Assembly (NCBI GenBank): GCA_964019165.1
Contig: OZ025269.1
Coordinates: 6,982,669-7,046,668, forward strand
DNA length: 64,000 nt
DNA from: Mastigias papua
Taxonomy: Eukaryota > Cnidaria > Scyphozoa > Rhizostomeae > Mastigiidae
Direction: 5' to 3'
Below the pieces are notes generated by a model, which did not search any database, was not told the origin of the DNA, and saw only the letters and a program-made list of their open reading frames with translations. Made by a program: the position numbers and the translations under genes. Shown here piece by piece: positions 1 to 42,398 of the stretch (positions within the stretch are counted from its first letter, which is position 1; each line of letters begins with the position of its first letter).

Positions 1-460
1 GGAAACACTTGACCCTGAAATTCGAGAATCCAGCTCAGTGACTGTTTTCAAGAAACAACTACTAGGACTCATTCGTTCACCCTCTAAATCAGTCTACGAC
101 ATTCACGATCCAAAGCGTTTATCTATTTAAATGCAGCTACCCGTTGGACTCAGTAAGCTAAATTTTCATAAATTCAAACATAACTTTAAGGGTGCTTTAA
201 ATCGCATGTGCCTGATTAATACGGTATTGAGGATACGAAGCACATTTTGCTGCTATGGCATGCCTATGATATACACAGATGAGATCTACTCGACAGCGTT
301 TACGCAATATTGCGTCATCATGGCCTATCAAACCCTCCAAACAAACAACTATTGCAAATACTCCTTTATGGCCACGAAGAGCTACCTTTTGATTCAAATA
401 CAAACGTTCTTCAGGCAACATTAAATATAGTCAGGCCTCAGAACTGTTCAAATAAGTTAC
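1..460 (+). pseudogene. Non-LTR retrotransposon 3' fragment (RT C-terminal region), decayed
   Basis: Reading from base 2, the + strand encodes about 42 residues (ETLDPEIRESSSVTVFKKQL...) ending at a TAA near 126-128. This is the usual tail of LINE reverse transcriptases, where a 'W-N-x-L-P-x-x-I-R-x-S-x-S-x-x-x-F-K' block follows the RT domain. Similarity then resumes in shifted frames: LSKLNFHKFKHNF around 148-185, and LLYGHEELPFDS around 376-411, typical of the distal Cys/His segment of these elements. The left part is cut by the window edge. Frameshifts and stops mean it is not a functional gene. The assignment rests on recognising the family pattern; the exact clade is unclear. Confidence 0.6.
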
Positions 461-1269
461 TAACTCTCTCGTGTAAATCTCTCTCGTGTAAATCCTTTTC
501 TTTTTTATGTAAATTTGTTTTTCTTTATGATTAGAGTTGTGTCGCTCATCATGCCTGGGTGCCAACTTGGCAGTTTAGCAGGAACCTAGGTACACTTGCT
601 TTCTCCTTTGATAGCTCTTCGTAAGCTTTCATTCAAATTTGCAACGCTATGGGCACTACGGGTAACAACACTCTAATTACTGCTGTAGCTAAATATTTTG
701 TAACTCTTTTTTGTAATACTTGTGTCTCTATGTTAAGTGTAAGTCTTAGGGTTGTTATGTATTGTCATGCTTCCTTCGCTTTTGTATTGTAATAGTTGTT
801 TTTTCTGTAAATTCTATGAGATTAAAAAATAGTCTACATTTTCATGCTATAAACTTAAATGCTTGAAGTTGGCAATTAATAAATTACTCAAACATTAACC
901 AAAAACATGGCCACAGATTTGATTCTTTTTATGATAAAACTTGCAATGTCCAAATCATTATTTTGAGCTTGGCTTTGTTGTCGAGACAGATAACTTTTTC
1001 TATGATAATTTACTCAAAATACATTAGACACTTATATTAGCATCTATTCGCCTCGCAATGCATGTCATTTTCCTGTTGCCAGCAATTTCTCGACCAGTAA
1101 TACTTTGGAGCTTGATTGGTTTTCTTAACAGAAGTCTATTTCATTAACAGACTTCAACAGCTGCTCATCAACTTTCTCAGAGATGAAAGTAGCAATGCTA
1201 AATAGTATCTAATTTGACATCCTATCCCTTGTAACTATTTATTGCTAACAACGATGCAATCTTTTCTAG
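461..1269. other. Non-coding stretch, upstream intron of the 1270 exon
   Basis: AT-rich sequence with no convincing coding segment on either strand. Its right end is a plausible intron 3' end: a pyrimidine-rich run finishing in TTTTCTAG directly before the exon at 1270. Earlier exons of that gene were not found here and may lie left of the window. Confidence 0.4.
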
Positions 1270-1706
1270 GCGGGTTAACTGTTAAAGCAGTTCTAGTTGT
1301 TACTGTGGATCAGCAGAAGGTTGACATCGGTGAAAAGCTAAGGGTATTCTTGTCAAATGAAAGTAGGTTATCTGTTTACGATACTTCACAAGGCAAGCTG
1401 GATAGACTCCTCAATAATGCAGATGCAATCATATTACTTTGCTCAGAAACCCTTGAATCACTTCTAAACAGCAGAAAGAATGTCACATTAAAGATGGAAG
1501 ACGTTGAAGTGCAAATTGATTGTGGGATCCTTCATGATTATATTCAAAATGAGAGCAAAAGGCAGAAATTCATAATGTTCACATGTGATACAAATCATAT
1601 TCCAGCTAAACTAAGAGGCAATTTTTCATATATTTGCTCAGATGAGAAGAAAATTGATGAAGGAGAATTCCTAAGCACAGTGAGGCCTCAAATTGAGAGC
1701 CTCTAA
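1270..1706 (+). CDS. Terminal exon of an unrecognised protein, TIR/SEFIR-like pattern
   Basis: An open exon of about 145 codons follows a good acceptor (CTTTTCTAG at 1261-1269) and ends with TAA at 1704-1706. The first in-frame ATG (1254) lies before the acceptor, so this is probably a last exon entered in phase 1. The protein alternates short hydrophobic strands and helices: KAVLVVTVDQQ, then EKLRVFLSNE, LSVYD, NADAIILLCSE, KFIMFTCDT, and IPAKLRGNFSYICSDEK near the end. That order (strand A, helix, 'D' strand, 'A-D-A-I-I-L-L-C-S', then 'I-P-x-x-L-x-G') resembles SEFIR/TIR signalling domains of IL-17-receptor type. This is pattern recognition, not an alignment, and no partner gene is visible. 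No signal peptide or membrane segment is in this exon. Confidence 0.45.
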
Positions 1707-1792
1707 TGATAGACTGACAAGCACGACTTCAAAGTAACTTCAAAATAGAATATACATTATAGGAAAACTACATTGCTATAGTACCTAAAAAC

Positions 1793-3210
<1,418 letters not shown>

Positions 3211-3561
3211 GTTTTGCTTCTAGTAGTTGACACTCAGAGAACGTGGTTTGATATATTGGATACGTTAAGGAGATTCCAAATCGATTTACGAAAATCATAT
3301 GATTTCATGTCCTGTTATCAGCGTATTGCAAAAAGAGAAGGTAATGGGCTCAAGAGAAGAGTACTAGAATTGTTTACAGCTACCAGAAAAAGCGAGCACA
3401 CAGTGTCAAGAGAGACTCCGTGTAGTTTATCAAAGTATTTTCCAACTGAATTGCTACATAGATTAGTTCTTGGACCCTTACTATTCCATACGACATCCTC
3501 ACAACTGGCCTGTTATATAGTATATGTGACTGGAGTCAAAGATTTGTATAGTTACTTGTGA
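3211..3561 (+). pseudogene. Diverged exon related to the 1270 exon (tentative)
   Basis: An open stretch of about 116 codons follows an acceptor-like ACAAAACAG (ending 3210) and stops with TGA at 3559-3561. Its start, QVLLLVVDTQ then DILDTLRRFQ, matches the pattern of the exon at 1270 (AVLVVTVDQQ then IGEKLRVFLS). The rest does not keep the later strands of that exon. It could be a diverged paralogous exon, a decayed duplicate, or chance. No start codon or upstream exon is evident. Confidence 0.25.
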
Positions 3562-6500
3562 TACTACAATTACACACGAGACACATCATTATCCAAAGGT
3601 ATGACTAAATTAGAAGATGGCTAATAACGATTACTACATAATTCACTGACGAAGGGGTAACTGCCCGTAGTGTGGAGACCAACCCCTTTGGCATGTACTA
3701 GGTCCTAGCTCTCGCAAGATTAGGAGGCAAGCAAATGCGAGGAGCTATTTTGGTAGCCCAACCAAATACATTATTTCTACCTAGCATACATTGAACACTA
3801 TAGTGCCAATCCTTCAAGATTTCCAAATAACGTTTATGCATCAAGCCCGGAACTTTTAATGCCTTTTTCAAATAATGCTGTTTTGCGCGAATGGAAAAAT
3901 TAAAAAAAGCCTTTGGTACCTTCCGATGCAAGAAAGATCTTTGGAATGAAATGTAGAAAAGTTAGCACAAGCGACAAACCCTAAACCGAGATGCAAACCA
4001 TGGAATAAACTAATAAGAATGAGTGAAGTAACATGGTTAGAAAAAATGATGATATAATATACAGAAGTACCTGTAAGAAAGACCTTTGGAGAATACCTCA
4101 GTCTGGGAAAATGACCTCTTTCAAGACCAATGATGACCTGTATACAAACCATACATCAGGATCTAAATAGCACCCGAATATATAACTAGTACTTGCACCT
4201 AGCATATTCCAGTAAAAATTAGCTTAACGTATTGTGCAATACTTAATGCATGTGACGTAATAAAAGTAGAAGTTCTAGACATAAAGTCCACTCTGAGGTT
4301 TAAAAGCAGCCATTGTGCACCAAGAAGTCACTGCTCGCAAAATCTACAATGCATTTACATTCTGTTCATTTTCCATCAAATGTATGATATCCTGGCGTAA
4401 AAAGCAACAATAAACGAGCGACATGTGTACAGCACCCTGCAGAAATGGCAGACCAATCATTCGAGCAGTCAAAAACTTTGCCTTCAAAATATACATTTCT
4501 CTTTTATGCCTTTGGGGAGTGCTGTATACCTTATACTCTCACAGCAGTTTCCATCCCATAATGGTATTCAAGCTTGATTTATTTCTGTCAGGTCCCATAA
4601 TTTGAGTATTTGAAAAGAATTATCTTCCCATCTATTTATCATATCATGTAGTTTGATTCTACTGATTAACTGTGGAGGGCTAGAAAACTATTGCTGGTAT
4701 TGCTAACAGATTGATAAAGCCCCTTCCACAAGAAATCAAACTGCTAAATCTGAATAGACTTACAGTTGCTATGGCTACAATAGCAAAGCATTCACTTGTG
4801 GCATCAATTAATATTTTACAGTTAAAAGGTAGAAATACCCAAGCAGATTCATTTTAGATAAATGTTGATTTTACATAAACTTCTTATCACATCACAAATT
4901 AAACATGGTATATGCTAAGAAAATCTCTTATAATATGCAACATGAACTCATCAAATTTACCTTTATAAACATCAGTGTTCCTTCCCAGGGGATGTAAAGG
5001 GAATTTACTAATTCAAAGCAAGAAATATTTAATATAAAATAGCAATAAATATACTATTAGTGTATGGTGAAACAAGCAGATATTGTCGTTACAAGTTTGC
5101 CTCCCCAATTTCCTTTTACTCGTTGAAAGTTGAGATAATGTCATGGTATTTTATACCTCCACTGAGGGTATTTCATAAGCTGCTGACCGCCAAGTTTGAC
5201 AGTATTAACGTCAACGATACTATTTTTGTGCCCAGTGGAATGCTTAATAATTCCTTGAAGTGCTTTTAGTCATGGTTGATTTGTATTCCACTGAAAATCT
5301 CTAATTGATATGAAAGTTTAAGATATCTGAGTGCTTTACCTAGTTCTAGCATCAACTCCAGAAGACTTTTGATGAATATTGTTGCTTGTGTCCCTATACC
5401 AACACTTGATGAAAGCTGTTTGTAATAATCTCTTTATAGCATTCAAAGTGCTTGCATATGTGCTCGATTGATGTCTCTACTTGTTGCTTTTGCGCAAAGT
5501 ATCCAGATCAACAGGCATTAGCTTTAGTTGGATTGCCCAATTCTCTTAGACAAAGTTTTAGCCTAGGACTTTTTACGACAGTTCTGAGATCTGAAATGAG
5601 TTAACTTTTTGTTTACTTTGTCTTGGGTATGTGTGTTTAAGAAGTTTGAGCCTACTGGTACTCTAGTACTTTATCCTGCTGATATTGCTTTATTTATTGT
5701 TAATCCGCAAACATTGTTGGTGAATCATTTTGAAATCTAACCCCAAGCATTTTCTTAATTCATGATAACTTCTTCATTCGTCTTTTCAATTAAGGGTGTA
5801 GTATGTTCATTTGCACGTTTCTGCTTCTAGCTCAAAAATCAACATGGTAGTTGCAAGCATTTAATTGTTACTTTTGCAGATTATCTGCATGCAGAGAGGA
5901 ATGTTTACACTCTCATTGCCACCATGTATCAAAAACTTGCTCACTGAAACTCTTCATAGGTGCCCATAATGCGTGCGTATAGTGTGCAATTCGATAACTT
6001 CATCCCCGTGTACTTAGGTACAGAGACAGCTACGAGTACTCTTAGTTTGATAGTCACTAAGTTCATCTTCGTCACTGTCCTCACATTTTACTATACAGTC
6101 TGGCTCGGTATTTAATCTTCCAAAAATGTCTTCATTTAAAAAGACATTTCAATGTTTGAGGTGCCTTTCCTTGCTATCAATGTTACTGGGATTTGAAGTC
6201 CTCTAGTCGGAATCGGTGAGGCTCTTGATTGTGTATCTCGCACACGAACATCCAGAATTGCACAACAATTCATAAAATATCATTCTGAATTTATGTCTGG
6301 CTGGCGTAAATCTTCAACCGATAGTGTTTACGAACGACAAACACTCATAGAAAGCCACCCTCTTCTGTTGAAGGTGGTAACGGTTTATGACAAATATGAA
6401 ATATATTGGCAGAGTTACATACGAATTGTTTTATAGTATTTCCCCATTATGATGTACGCGAAAATTAAATATGTGTGAAATTCAGGTGCACGAAAAAAGA

Positions 6501-8424
6501 TTTTACGGTAGTTCATCATAGTTAGATATACGTAGGTTCACCAGTTGATTTCATAACTTGATAGCACTTGTGGTTCTGATCTCAAAGCTCTCTATTTAGG
6601 CCTTGTATGCTTCATACGGAGATAGGAAGCTCAACAATCTGCAGGACCAAAATTTTGCTGTATTCACGTATCATTGAGAGCCCAGAACAGGAGCAACTTG
6701 TGTGTAGATTGGTGAAAACAACTCATGGCCAAGCATTTCTAACATTGATTAGATTTTGCTGTGCAAATCACATGTCCAGGTGCGCAACTACGGGGGGGGC
6801 CTAGGGGTGCGGGTCCCTGCCCACTTTTTTAAGTAGCATGAAAGTGCCCTCTTTCTTGTAATAGTCTAGAACTATTCATTGCACTTTTGCTCTATAGATC
6901 TGGTTATAATCACCCTTAGACTTGAAAGTAGCGAAATCTTGAAAATTCTTCTGTTTCTAAATAAAGGAGATTGCCTTTCTAGAATTTTGAACTTTGACTC
7001 AGTGGTCCTACATAAGTGGCGTATTCTAACTTTTCGACATATTCTTCGCATTCATCAGATTAGGCTCACTTGCAACTACGATTTTTGATCGCAGCACGTA
7101 AGACAGCAATCACACAATGGATGACAGTATTTATCTCCTTTCTTTGCAACTCTTCCTCGCTCACTATCACTTAGTTTCATGTTGTTTCTGCATTGTGGAG
7201 CTGATTCCCCCATCGTTCCTCAGTGAAAACAACCAGAGACTGTGACGTTGCGTATCTCTCGTATGAAAGGAAGATTCTAAGGGAAGAAATCAAGTCTAGC
7301 ATTGTCTTTTACTTCATAGAAGATGAAAATCTAAGCGGCGAAGGTTTGGAACTTAATTCCCTCGTCTATTTTGTTGATTTTTCCCTCGTGGAGGAAGGTC
7401 AATGATGTTCTGCAGGCCTGTAGGCAGCTGATACAGTTTGGGTGGAGGGGGGGAGAGCAGTTTATCACGCTGTGAGATTATACAGCCATTTAATACATCG
7501 ATAAATGAAATCTCAAAAGTTATTGGGGGCCTACCATGTCCACCCTACCCCATCAATGCCTACGGGAATGAAAGCAAACCAAAGTTGCTTTGTTCTTCAT
7601 TCTTTGCTTTTCATGCTCTAGTTTGCTCTTCCGAAGCCAAAGTTTTGTCTGAAAATTGCTTTTATAGGCCGGTGAAAGTTGGAATACTTTCTATCCCATC
7701 GGACCCATCCGTGGTGGGTCATCCCATGTCACTAAAGGAAGCATCGAGCCTTTCCACGACCCCACCTAGGCCACTTAATGGACAGTTAATGGCCAGGATG
7801 GCATAACTGTGCGACTCTTTCTTTAAAATCCCCTTGGGCTACGGCCTATCCTGAGTATGAAATAAACTATTCCAAGTTGCATTCTCTTGAAAGAACTTTT
7901 GTTATTCCATTTATGCGGACTTGGCCCCAGCCCTCGAAAATTCGTAGATGTGCGACTGTATGTCCTATCAGTGCCACTTCTTTAATCGGACTATCATTGC
8001 TTTGTATTGTTCCCGGTTTCCCATAGACCAAATTCTTCTATGAAAAAGCGTACTGCAATTTTTGGGGGCTTTCTCACCTCAACATCCCAACAACTCCACA
8101 ACCCACTATCCCACGTCCCCAGTCAGATTGGTGCCCCATGCATTTATACACTCATGAGTTAAATCATTCGCTCTCCATACTTTCCCTAACTCAAACCTGG
8201 CTATCATATAAATGGATTTGGTGGGACCCTCCTATTTCTGCTACAAGAAGAGTTCAGCACAACATATCAGACTTAGTGGGATGACATCAAGCAAAAAGCT
8301 AACATTCAATGGATAGGCTATACGGTTTTGAATCCAAATTAAAGCTTGCAAAGGTATTTATCACATTCCTCAATTGTCTCATCTAAAACAGATTGATCTA
8401 AATAGATATGATAAGTTCAGATAT
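3562..8424. other. Gene-poor stretch, nothing recognised
   Basis: Nearly 5 kb in which I could not support a gene on either strand. Open frames are short, lack flanking splice signals of note and match no family I know. The 7438-7806 frame is the longest, but it has the low-complexity composition of non-coding DNA. A G-rich run at about 6791-6810 and several short AT-rich palindromes are the only irregularities. Confidence 0.4.
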
Positions 8425-9095
8425 CTATAAGGCATCACGTAGTTTGTTTGTGATTTTCTTAACTTTAGTCGCGATAGACAAATCGATATGGTACTCGCCA
8501 ATGTCAACTACCATGCCACCAATCAAGCTTGTGTCAGTCTTTGTTTCAATTTTTAGAGTTTCATTCTGTTTTACAAATCCTCCCAATGCAGCTGTGAGAT
8601 CCTTTAATTGCCCTGGCTCCATTGCCTTGGCAGCGGTAATAGTACAGTCAACCTCTCCTATGTGTGACCTTATTAATTTAGCAAATGCACTCAATATATC
8701 TGGTGTTACACCAAGGCGACTATTTTCTGCATGAGCATTACACATATTGACAATAAGTTCATCAAATTTCTTTTCTTTCAGTGCTTTCTCCAAGACATTT
8801 TGTTTGTGGTTTTTGTTGATTACTGGATCACTAATAAATGCACTAAGTAGCTTGTCTTGCTTTATCAAATCCTGCATCCTACCAGCATCTTTCTCAACTT
8901 TCTTGACTTCTTCTTCTTCTTCAGTGACTTCTTCTTAAATGCTACTGAATACAATACATGTGCATGACGTCCTTCAATGCCATAAAGTTGCAGTGGAGGC
9001 CTTGCCAGCTCATCTCATACTGCACTGCTAACACTGAACTGTCTGGTACCGATCTGTCTAACTATGCGAACAGAGTTCCTTGCGGCCGCCATCAT
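8425..9095 (-). pseudogene. ATP5PO: Processed (intronless) copy of ATP synthase OSCP subunit, broken
   Basis: OSCP is the stalk subunit joining F1 to the peripheral stator of mitochondrial ATP synthase. Read from 9095 downward the copy is full length. It has an ATG-ATG start, an Arg-rich mitochondrial presequence ending in RQFSVSSAV, then the mature N-terminus RPPLQLYGIEGRHA and LYSVAFKK. The C-terminal part (8425-8877) is intact: LLSAFISDPV, NSRLGVTPDILSAFAKLI, GEVDCTITAA and the hallmark SLIGGMVVDIGEYHIDLS. Two breaks separate these parts: an in-frame TGA just before DELARPP (probably a CGA-to-TGA change), and a frameshift in the GAA-rich run near 8910-8935. No introns interrupt it, although nearby genes are intron-rich, which points to a retrocopy rather than the parental gene. 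No poly(A) remnant is obvious at the 3' side. It abuts a LINE fragment at 9101. Confidence 0.8.
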
Positions 9096-9100
9096 GATCT

Positions 9101-9369
9101 GCTTGGTGGAGGTAGTATGGAAGCATGAAGGGAAGCAGTGCTATACCATTGATATTAGTTTCCCACTCGATAGAAACATCCATGCCAAGGGAAAGGAGAA
9201 GTTAGATGCATACATGTCACTGTTAACAGAGTTAAAGACATTATACCCTCAGTACAAATTTCAAATAATATCAGTCATTACAGGAGCAATGGGGGTAACT
9301 AATAAAAACCTGAAAGATCATTTGATGACAGTTGGAATTAAAAGAGAGAGAGAGAGCGAGAGCAGATAG
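9101..9369 (+). pseudogene. LINE reverse transcriptase C-terminal fragment
   Basis: A short open stretch encodes W-K-H-E-G-K-Q-C-Y-T-I-D-I-S-F-P-L-D-R-N-I, a lysine/glutamate-rich helix, then VITGAMGVTNKNLKDHL. The order 'x-I-D-x-x-x-P-x-D-x-N-I ... K-Y/Y-x-x-L ... V-P/V-x-x-G-x-x-G-x-x-x-K-x-L' is the distal segment of RTE/BovB-like and related non-LTR elements. It ends in an (AG)n run at 9343-9362. It has no RT core, is truncated on the left where the OSCP retrocopy begins, and is not a functional gene. Confidence 0.6.
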
Positions 9370-9839
9370 ACTTATAAAAATAATACAGATGAAGGCTTTA
9401 ATGGGAACTCTGAAAACCTGCAAGACATTTGGTAGCTTTTAAGTCAAGCAAATGGATGAACTGTGTAGTTAATCTCTAACCATGTAGGTTACCAGATTAT
9501 GAAATGCTGCAAATATGGAAGTTAGATATAGAACGTCATACATACACACATATAAACGTACATAAATGCATACATCTTGGATATAAGACAGTGAATAGGT
9601 GCGCGATAAATTTTCCTCCTCTTTCGTGTCAGGCGAGTGATTTTTAAGATACGTAAAACTGGTTTGGGAATGCTTTGAAGCATATGCAAAAAGAAATCTC
9701 ATGTCTAGATTGATATAAAAGGGTGTTAATAACAGAACAAGAAGATTTTTAGCAGCGAGTGATATTATATTATATTTGCTATTCTCTATCAAAGAAAAAT
9801 TCGTTTCTAGCGTCCTTTCCTAATTCAGAAACAACTTCT
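9370..9839. other. Non-coding spacer
   Basis: No gene seen. A (CATA)-rich tract lies at about 9536-9575. Confidence 0.4.
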
Positions 9840-10450
9840 TTTACATACCTTTTGCTATGTCTCTGTCCAGCAAATACACTTTCCTCAGAACTGAGAACTG
9901 CACCTTTCCTTCTCGGTTAATTATTTCCCTAAAAGAGCCTTGGGTCAAGCAGCAACCCCATGGGATACACCCACTTCCTTTCGTAATCTATTAGATCTCA
10001 CTCCGGGAACAAACTACCTTCTATTCGATAGATATGAAGAAGACCAACCTTTGAGAACACCAGATATACCAGCTACGAGCAGCTTTGCTTTTTACACATA
10101 ATAATTTATTACATCGAAGGCCTACTTGAAGTCGATGACTAGAACACCAACTCTGAAGCCATCATTAATTGCTTTTTCGAAGTCTCAGCGAGAAAGAGGA
10201 CTAGAGATTCTATGGAAATGCCTTCCAGAGACGCCCATTAGGTTGGGTGAATTAATTTAGTGCGAGTAGCATGATTCGTCATTGAGACATATACAAGATT
10301 TTCTAAGATCTTGCTATTCAAATTTAACACTATTGAATTCATATCTAGTACTATCAAGGGTCTGTAATTAGCTCGCCCTGAAGATTCTCTATGCTTGAAC
10401 GCTGAATTTACTTGTCCTGAGGAGAGAGGTTATATAACCACCAGTTGAGA
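9840..10450 (-). pseudogene. Decayed LINE reverse transcriptase core
   Basis: Reading the complement from about 10450 downward, RT landmarks appear in order but across frames and stops. GRANYRPLIVL with SKILENLVY (the 'N-Y-R-P-I ... S-K-I-L/F-E' block) lies near 10270-10390. VLVIDFK-stop-AFDVINYYV (the catalytic 'D-x-x-K-A-F-D' block) follows near 10095-10145, then GISGVLKGWSSSYLSNR near 10020-10075 and GVSHGVAA-stop-PKALLG (the 'G-V-P-Q-G-S-x-x-G-P-L-L' block) near 9930-9980. The number of stops shows an old dead copy. It is on the opposite strand from the 9101 fragment, so the two are not one insertion. Confidence 0.65.
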
Positions 10451-10939
10451 AAAAGTGTTCATTTACCTATAGAGCATTGCAAATCATCTAGGGAAACCTG
10501 TATCTGAACCAAACTTTGTCACCATATGAATGAATGCATGGAAGGATGGAAAACAATAATTTTCCAGAAATCTGTATGATTTCCCACTGTTGTGATATAA
10601 GAATTCAGCTTCGTTATCTTTTCTTTGTATATATTCCGTATTTCAATGGATTTCCAAGTGCTTTTAAAACTTTAACTTTCACTGTTTTTGCACTTTTGTA
10701 TTTGTTCAAAATCCTGAAGCAATGAATGGGAAGCACCCCATAATAACTCTACCTTGAGAAAACAGTGCAAATCTAAGTATTATGGGGACAGGAAGCAATT
10801 AGATTTCTCCGTAATGTTTATCAGCAATTTTGACTAAATGGGTGGCTGCTTGATATATAAAATGGCGTGGTCTTCAAATTTTCCTAGCACACTCCCGGCC
10901 TCACCCCTCCAAGTATTTGGAACTCAATCAGATTTTAGG

Positions 10940-11230
10940 CTGGATCCGCCCCTGAGCTTGGTACCATTTCCATCACATGGCCCGCGGGTCACATATATGG
11001 CTGACCCTGACTGGCCTGTGGAGGATTACATGGAAAGAACAAAATGCATTTTTTGTAATGTCATCTCAAGCAATGACTAAAGATGCTTTTATTTTGAAGT
11101 TGTGTTGATTATTGTACTGGGAATATGCAGTTATTATTATGTAGAACTTATATCAGCGCTTTGGACTGGCCCTCCACAAACTTTTCTGCCTCTCATGTGG
11201 CCCAGTAAAGAAGATATTTGCCCATCCCTG
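10940..11230. mobile_element. hAT-like MITE remnant (right end visible)
   Basis: The right end reads TTTGCCCATCCCTG ending at 11230. Its inverse, CAGGGATGGGCAAA, is the classic terminal motif of hAT MITEs. It is preceded by TGGCCCAGTAAAGAAG and TGGCCCTCCAC, and at about 10979-10990 by TGGCCCGCGGGTC, the usual interior words of such elements. The 8 bases after the end (CTTTAGAC) would be the target duplication, but I found no left partner, so the left end is missing or diverged. CTGGATCCGCCCCTG at 10942-10956 may be the end of a second, unrelated MITE. Confidence 0.45.
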
Positions 11231-11738
11231 CTTTAGACATTAACTAAAGGCTGGGGAAAAGGCCGTCGATCTGTAAATGAAAATCTCTTTATTTAGAGAT
11301 CAATGGGGAAAGGAGGAGAGAAAACAAGCGATGTTCAGCGGTCGTTGTCTTTCGATTCTGCGCAAACCTCATATACATGCTCACTGAAGCCGAAACTATA
11401 CTACTGTTGTGGATGGCCTTGTGACAGCAATATCGACATAGGAAAGAGAAGGAAAGTCAGCCTTTGGACAATATCACTCAATTTTTCTTTCATTTGCTGC
11501 CCAGGTTGCAAAATGTAGAACGGAAAAAGTTGTACTTGGGAATCTATGTCTATTGGAATGCAGCCAATTTGATCTTGAATGTTATTATGATACACTCTTG
11601 GTCAGGCCTATGATTGATTTTGACACAGGCTTTTTAATCGTTGTGGCATACTCACCAATCGCAAATTCATAAACTTATCGTCAAGCGTAGATGGAAGTCG
11701 TCATCTTCTTTTAAGTTTGGTTCAAGGCTCCTACAAAA
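11231..11738. promoter_or_regulatory. Presumed promoter / 5' UTR region of striatin
   Basis: No coding sequence recognised. It must hold the proximal promoter or an upstream non-coding exon of striatin, but no TATA box or other element can be assigned by eye. An in-frame TAA at 11712-11714 closes the striatin frame before the ATG at 11739. Confidence 0.3.
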
Positions 11739-38653
<26,915 letters not shown>

Positions 38654-38664
38654 TGATAATGATG

Positions 38665-38670
38665 AATAAA
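38665..38670 (+). terminator. Candidate polyadenylation signal of striatin
   Basis: AATAAA lies 12 nt after the striatin stop codon. This would give a very short 3' UTR, so a more distal signal is possible. Confidence 0.35.
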
Positions 38671-40987
<2,317 letters not shown>

Positions 40988-41170
40988 TTACAACACAATG
41001 ACAACAAGCAAAAGTCCCAGAAATTTTGCGATATTTAATTCATCTGTATTAATTTCAGAAGGGTTGTTCGAAAGGTTACTAGCCCGAACAAAAGGAGTGC
41101 TATTCGCAAGCCTGAATTCATTTTGCTCTTCGAAAGGCCAATCGATCCTCTTGCCTCTCAATTTTTTCAT
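40988..41170 (-). CDS. Unrecognised small ORF with C-terminal hydrophobic segment (tentative)
   Basis: A 60-codon frame from ATG to TAA on the - strand: a basic start (MKKLRGKRIDWPFEEQ), a polar middle, and a hydrophobic tail FLGLLLVVIVL directly before the stop, as in small tail-anchored or single-pass proteins. An acceptor-like TTCAAG lies upstream, so it may be a last exon. No family recognised and no promoter evident. A chance ORF is quite possible. Confidence 0.25.
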   Translation of the reverse strand: MKKLRGKRIDWPFEEQNEFRLANSTPFVRASNLSNNPSEINTDELNIAKFLGLLLVVIVL

Positions 41171-41691
41171 TTCTTATTGTCTTGAATTGTTTGCAGGTTT
41201 CAAAACCAACAGACTAAGTATTCAATGATATTTAAAAGTTTACGATTGCTTAACAGGAAACTGGTAAGTACTTTTATCATTGATATCTCGAACTACGTGC
41301 ACATGAGAGGGGATCCGTTTGGATCTATGGGAAAATTGGCCGCTAGCCCCTGACCTCTGTTCTGTCTCAATCTATTTATAAGTTTTATCATTTATTGAGT
41401 TAAATTTTCCTGATTGATTGGTGCTAATTTCCACCCCGTTTTAATGAGATGTAATAACTGAGATGATTGAGATGATGATGTGCAGTTTAGATCGGGCCTA
41501 GATGCGAGAAGAAGGTTGCACAAAAGAAGACGAATTGAACAGCTGACAACCAGATAAAAATAGAAAATAAAGAACGAATTATAGCTTAAGCCTATCTAGG
41601 TGACAACTTTCTATGTATGTATATATGTAATTTTCGAACGATAGCACAGAATAAATCACGAAATCAAGTCAAAAATTGCAAATTGGCACCT

Positions 41692-41797
<106 letters not shown>

Positions 41798-41982
41798 AAT
41801 CGTTTTTTGTGTTAAATTGAAATTATACAGTTCTCTTTCATTTATGATTTTGAGAACTTCATGGAACCTGTTGATACTCTAATCCGTCAGCCAGAAAGGC
41901 AGCTCTTGTCCACTGGTCAAGAACCGAATCTATAACGGATTTTCTCTAGGATCCGTTCTCATGTGGATCGGATCCATACAGC

Positions 41983-42326
41983 TCCCGTGTGTACACAGAT
42001 CCGATCGATGGGTACAGATACGAAACGTGTCTGTATGGATTTGCTCTCATATAATGTTCACCATTGAGGCCAAGGACAAATAATGAGTCCTCGTATAAAT
42101 GAACAAGCCTCGTTTCATATACGCACCACTTTGGATCAGATCCATGTGCTCACGCTAGAGTTGTATGGATCGAATCCATACTAGCACAGTTTAGCTATCC
42201 GATCCAAAACTAGCGCGGATAGCGGAGCCAATCTGAATCGGATGGAAGCGGTCTTGTGTGCACGCAAGGCCTGTCTGTACCAGTTTAGCAACGGACTCAA
42301 ATGGATCCGGTCTCGTGTACACGGGA
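41983..42326. mobile_element. MITE-like element rich in GGATCC/GATCCG words
   Basis: The left end TCCCGTGTGTACACAGATCC faces a right end whose inverse is TCCCGTGTACACGAGACCGG: imperfect 14-20 bp terminal inverted repeats about 344 bp apart. GATC-centred palindromes recur inside and in the preceding 45 bp. No coding capacity. The superfamily and target duplication are unclear. Confidence 0.45.
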
Positions 42327-42398
42327 TGGAAAGGACTAGAAAGCTATTTACTTTACCGAATTTACTTTACTGATAGGAAGGACCTTGTATCTTTCTAG

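Noticed and set aside
7438..7806. 123-codon open frame
   Set aside because: No family resemblance, no splice or start context, composition of non-coding DNA.
11303..11518. Open frame upstream of striatin
   Set aside because: Not in frame with the striatin ATG, which has its own in-frame stop upstream, and no family match.
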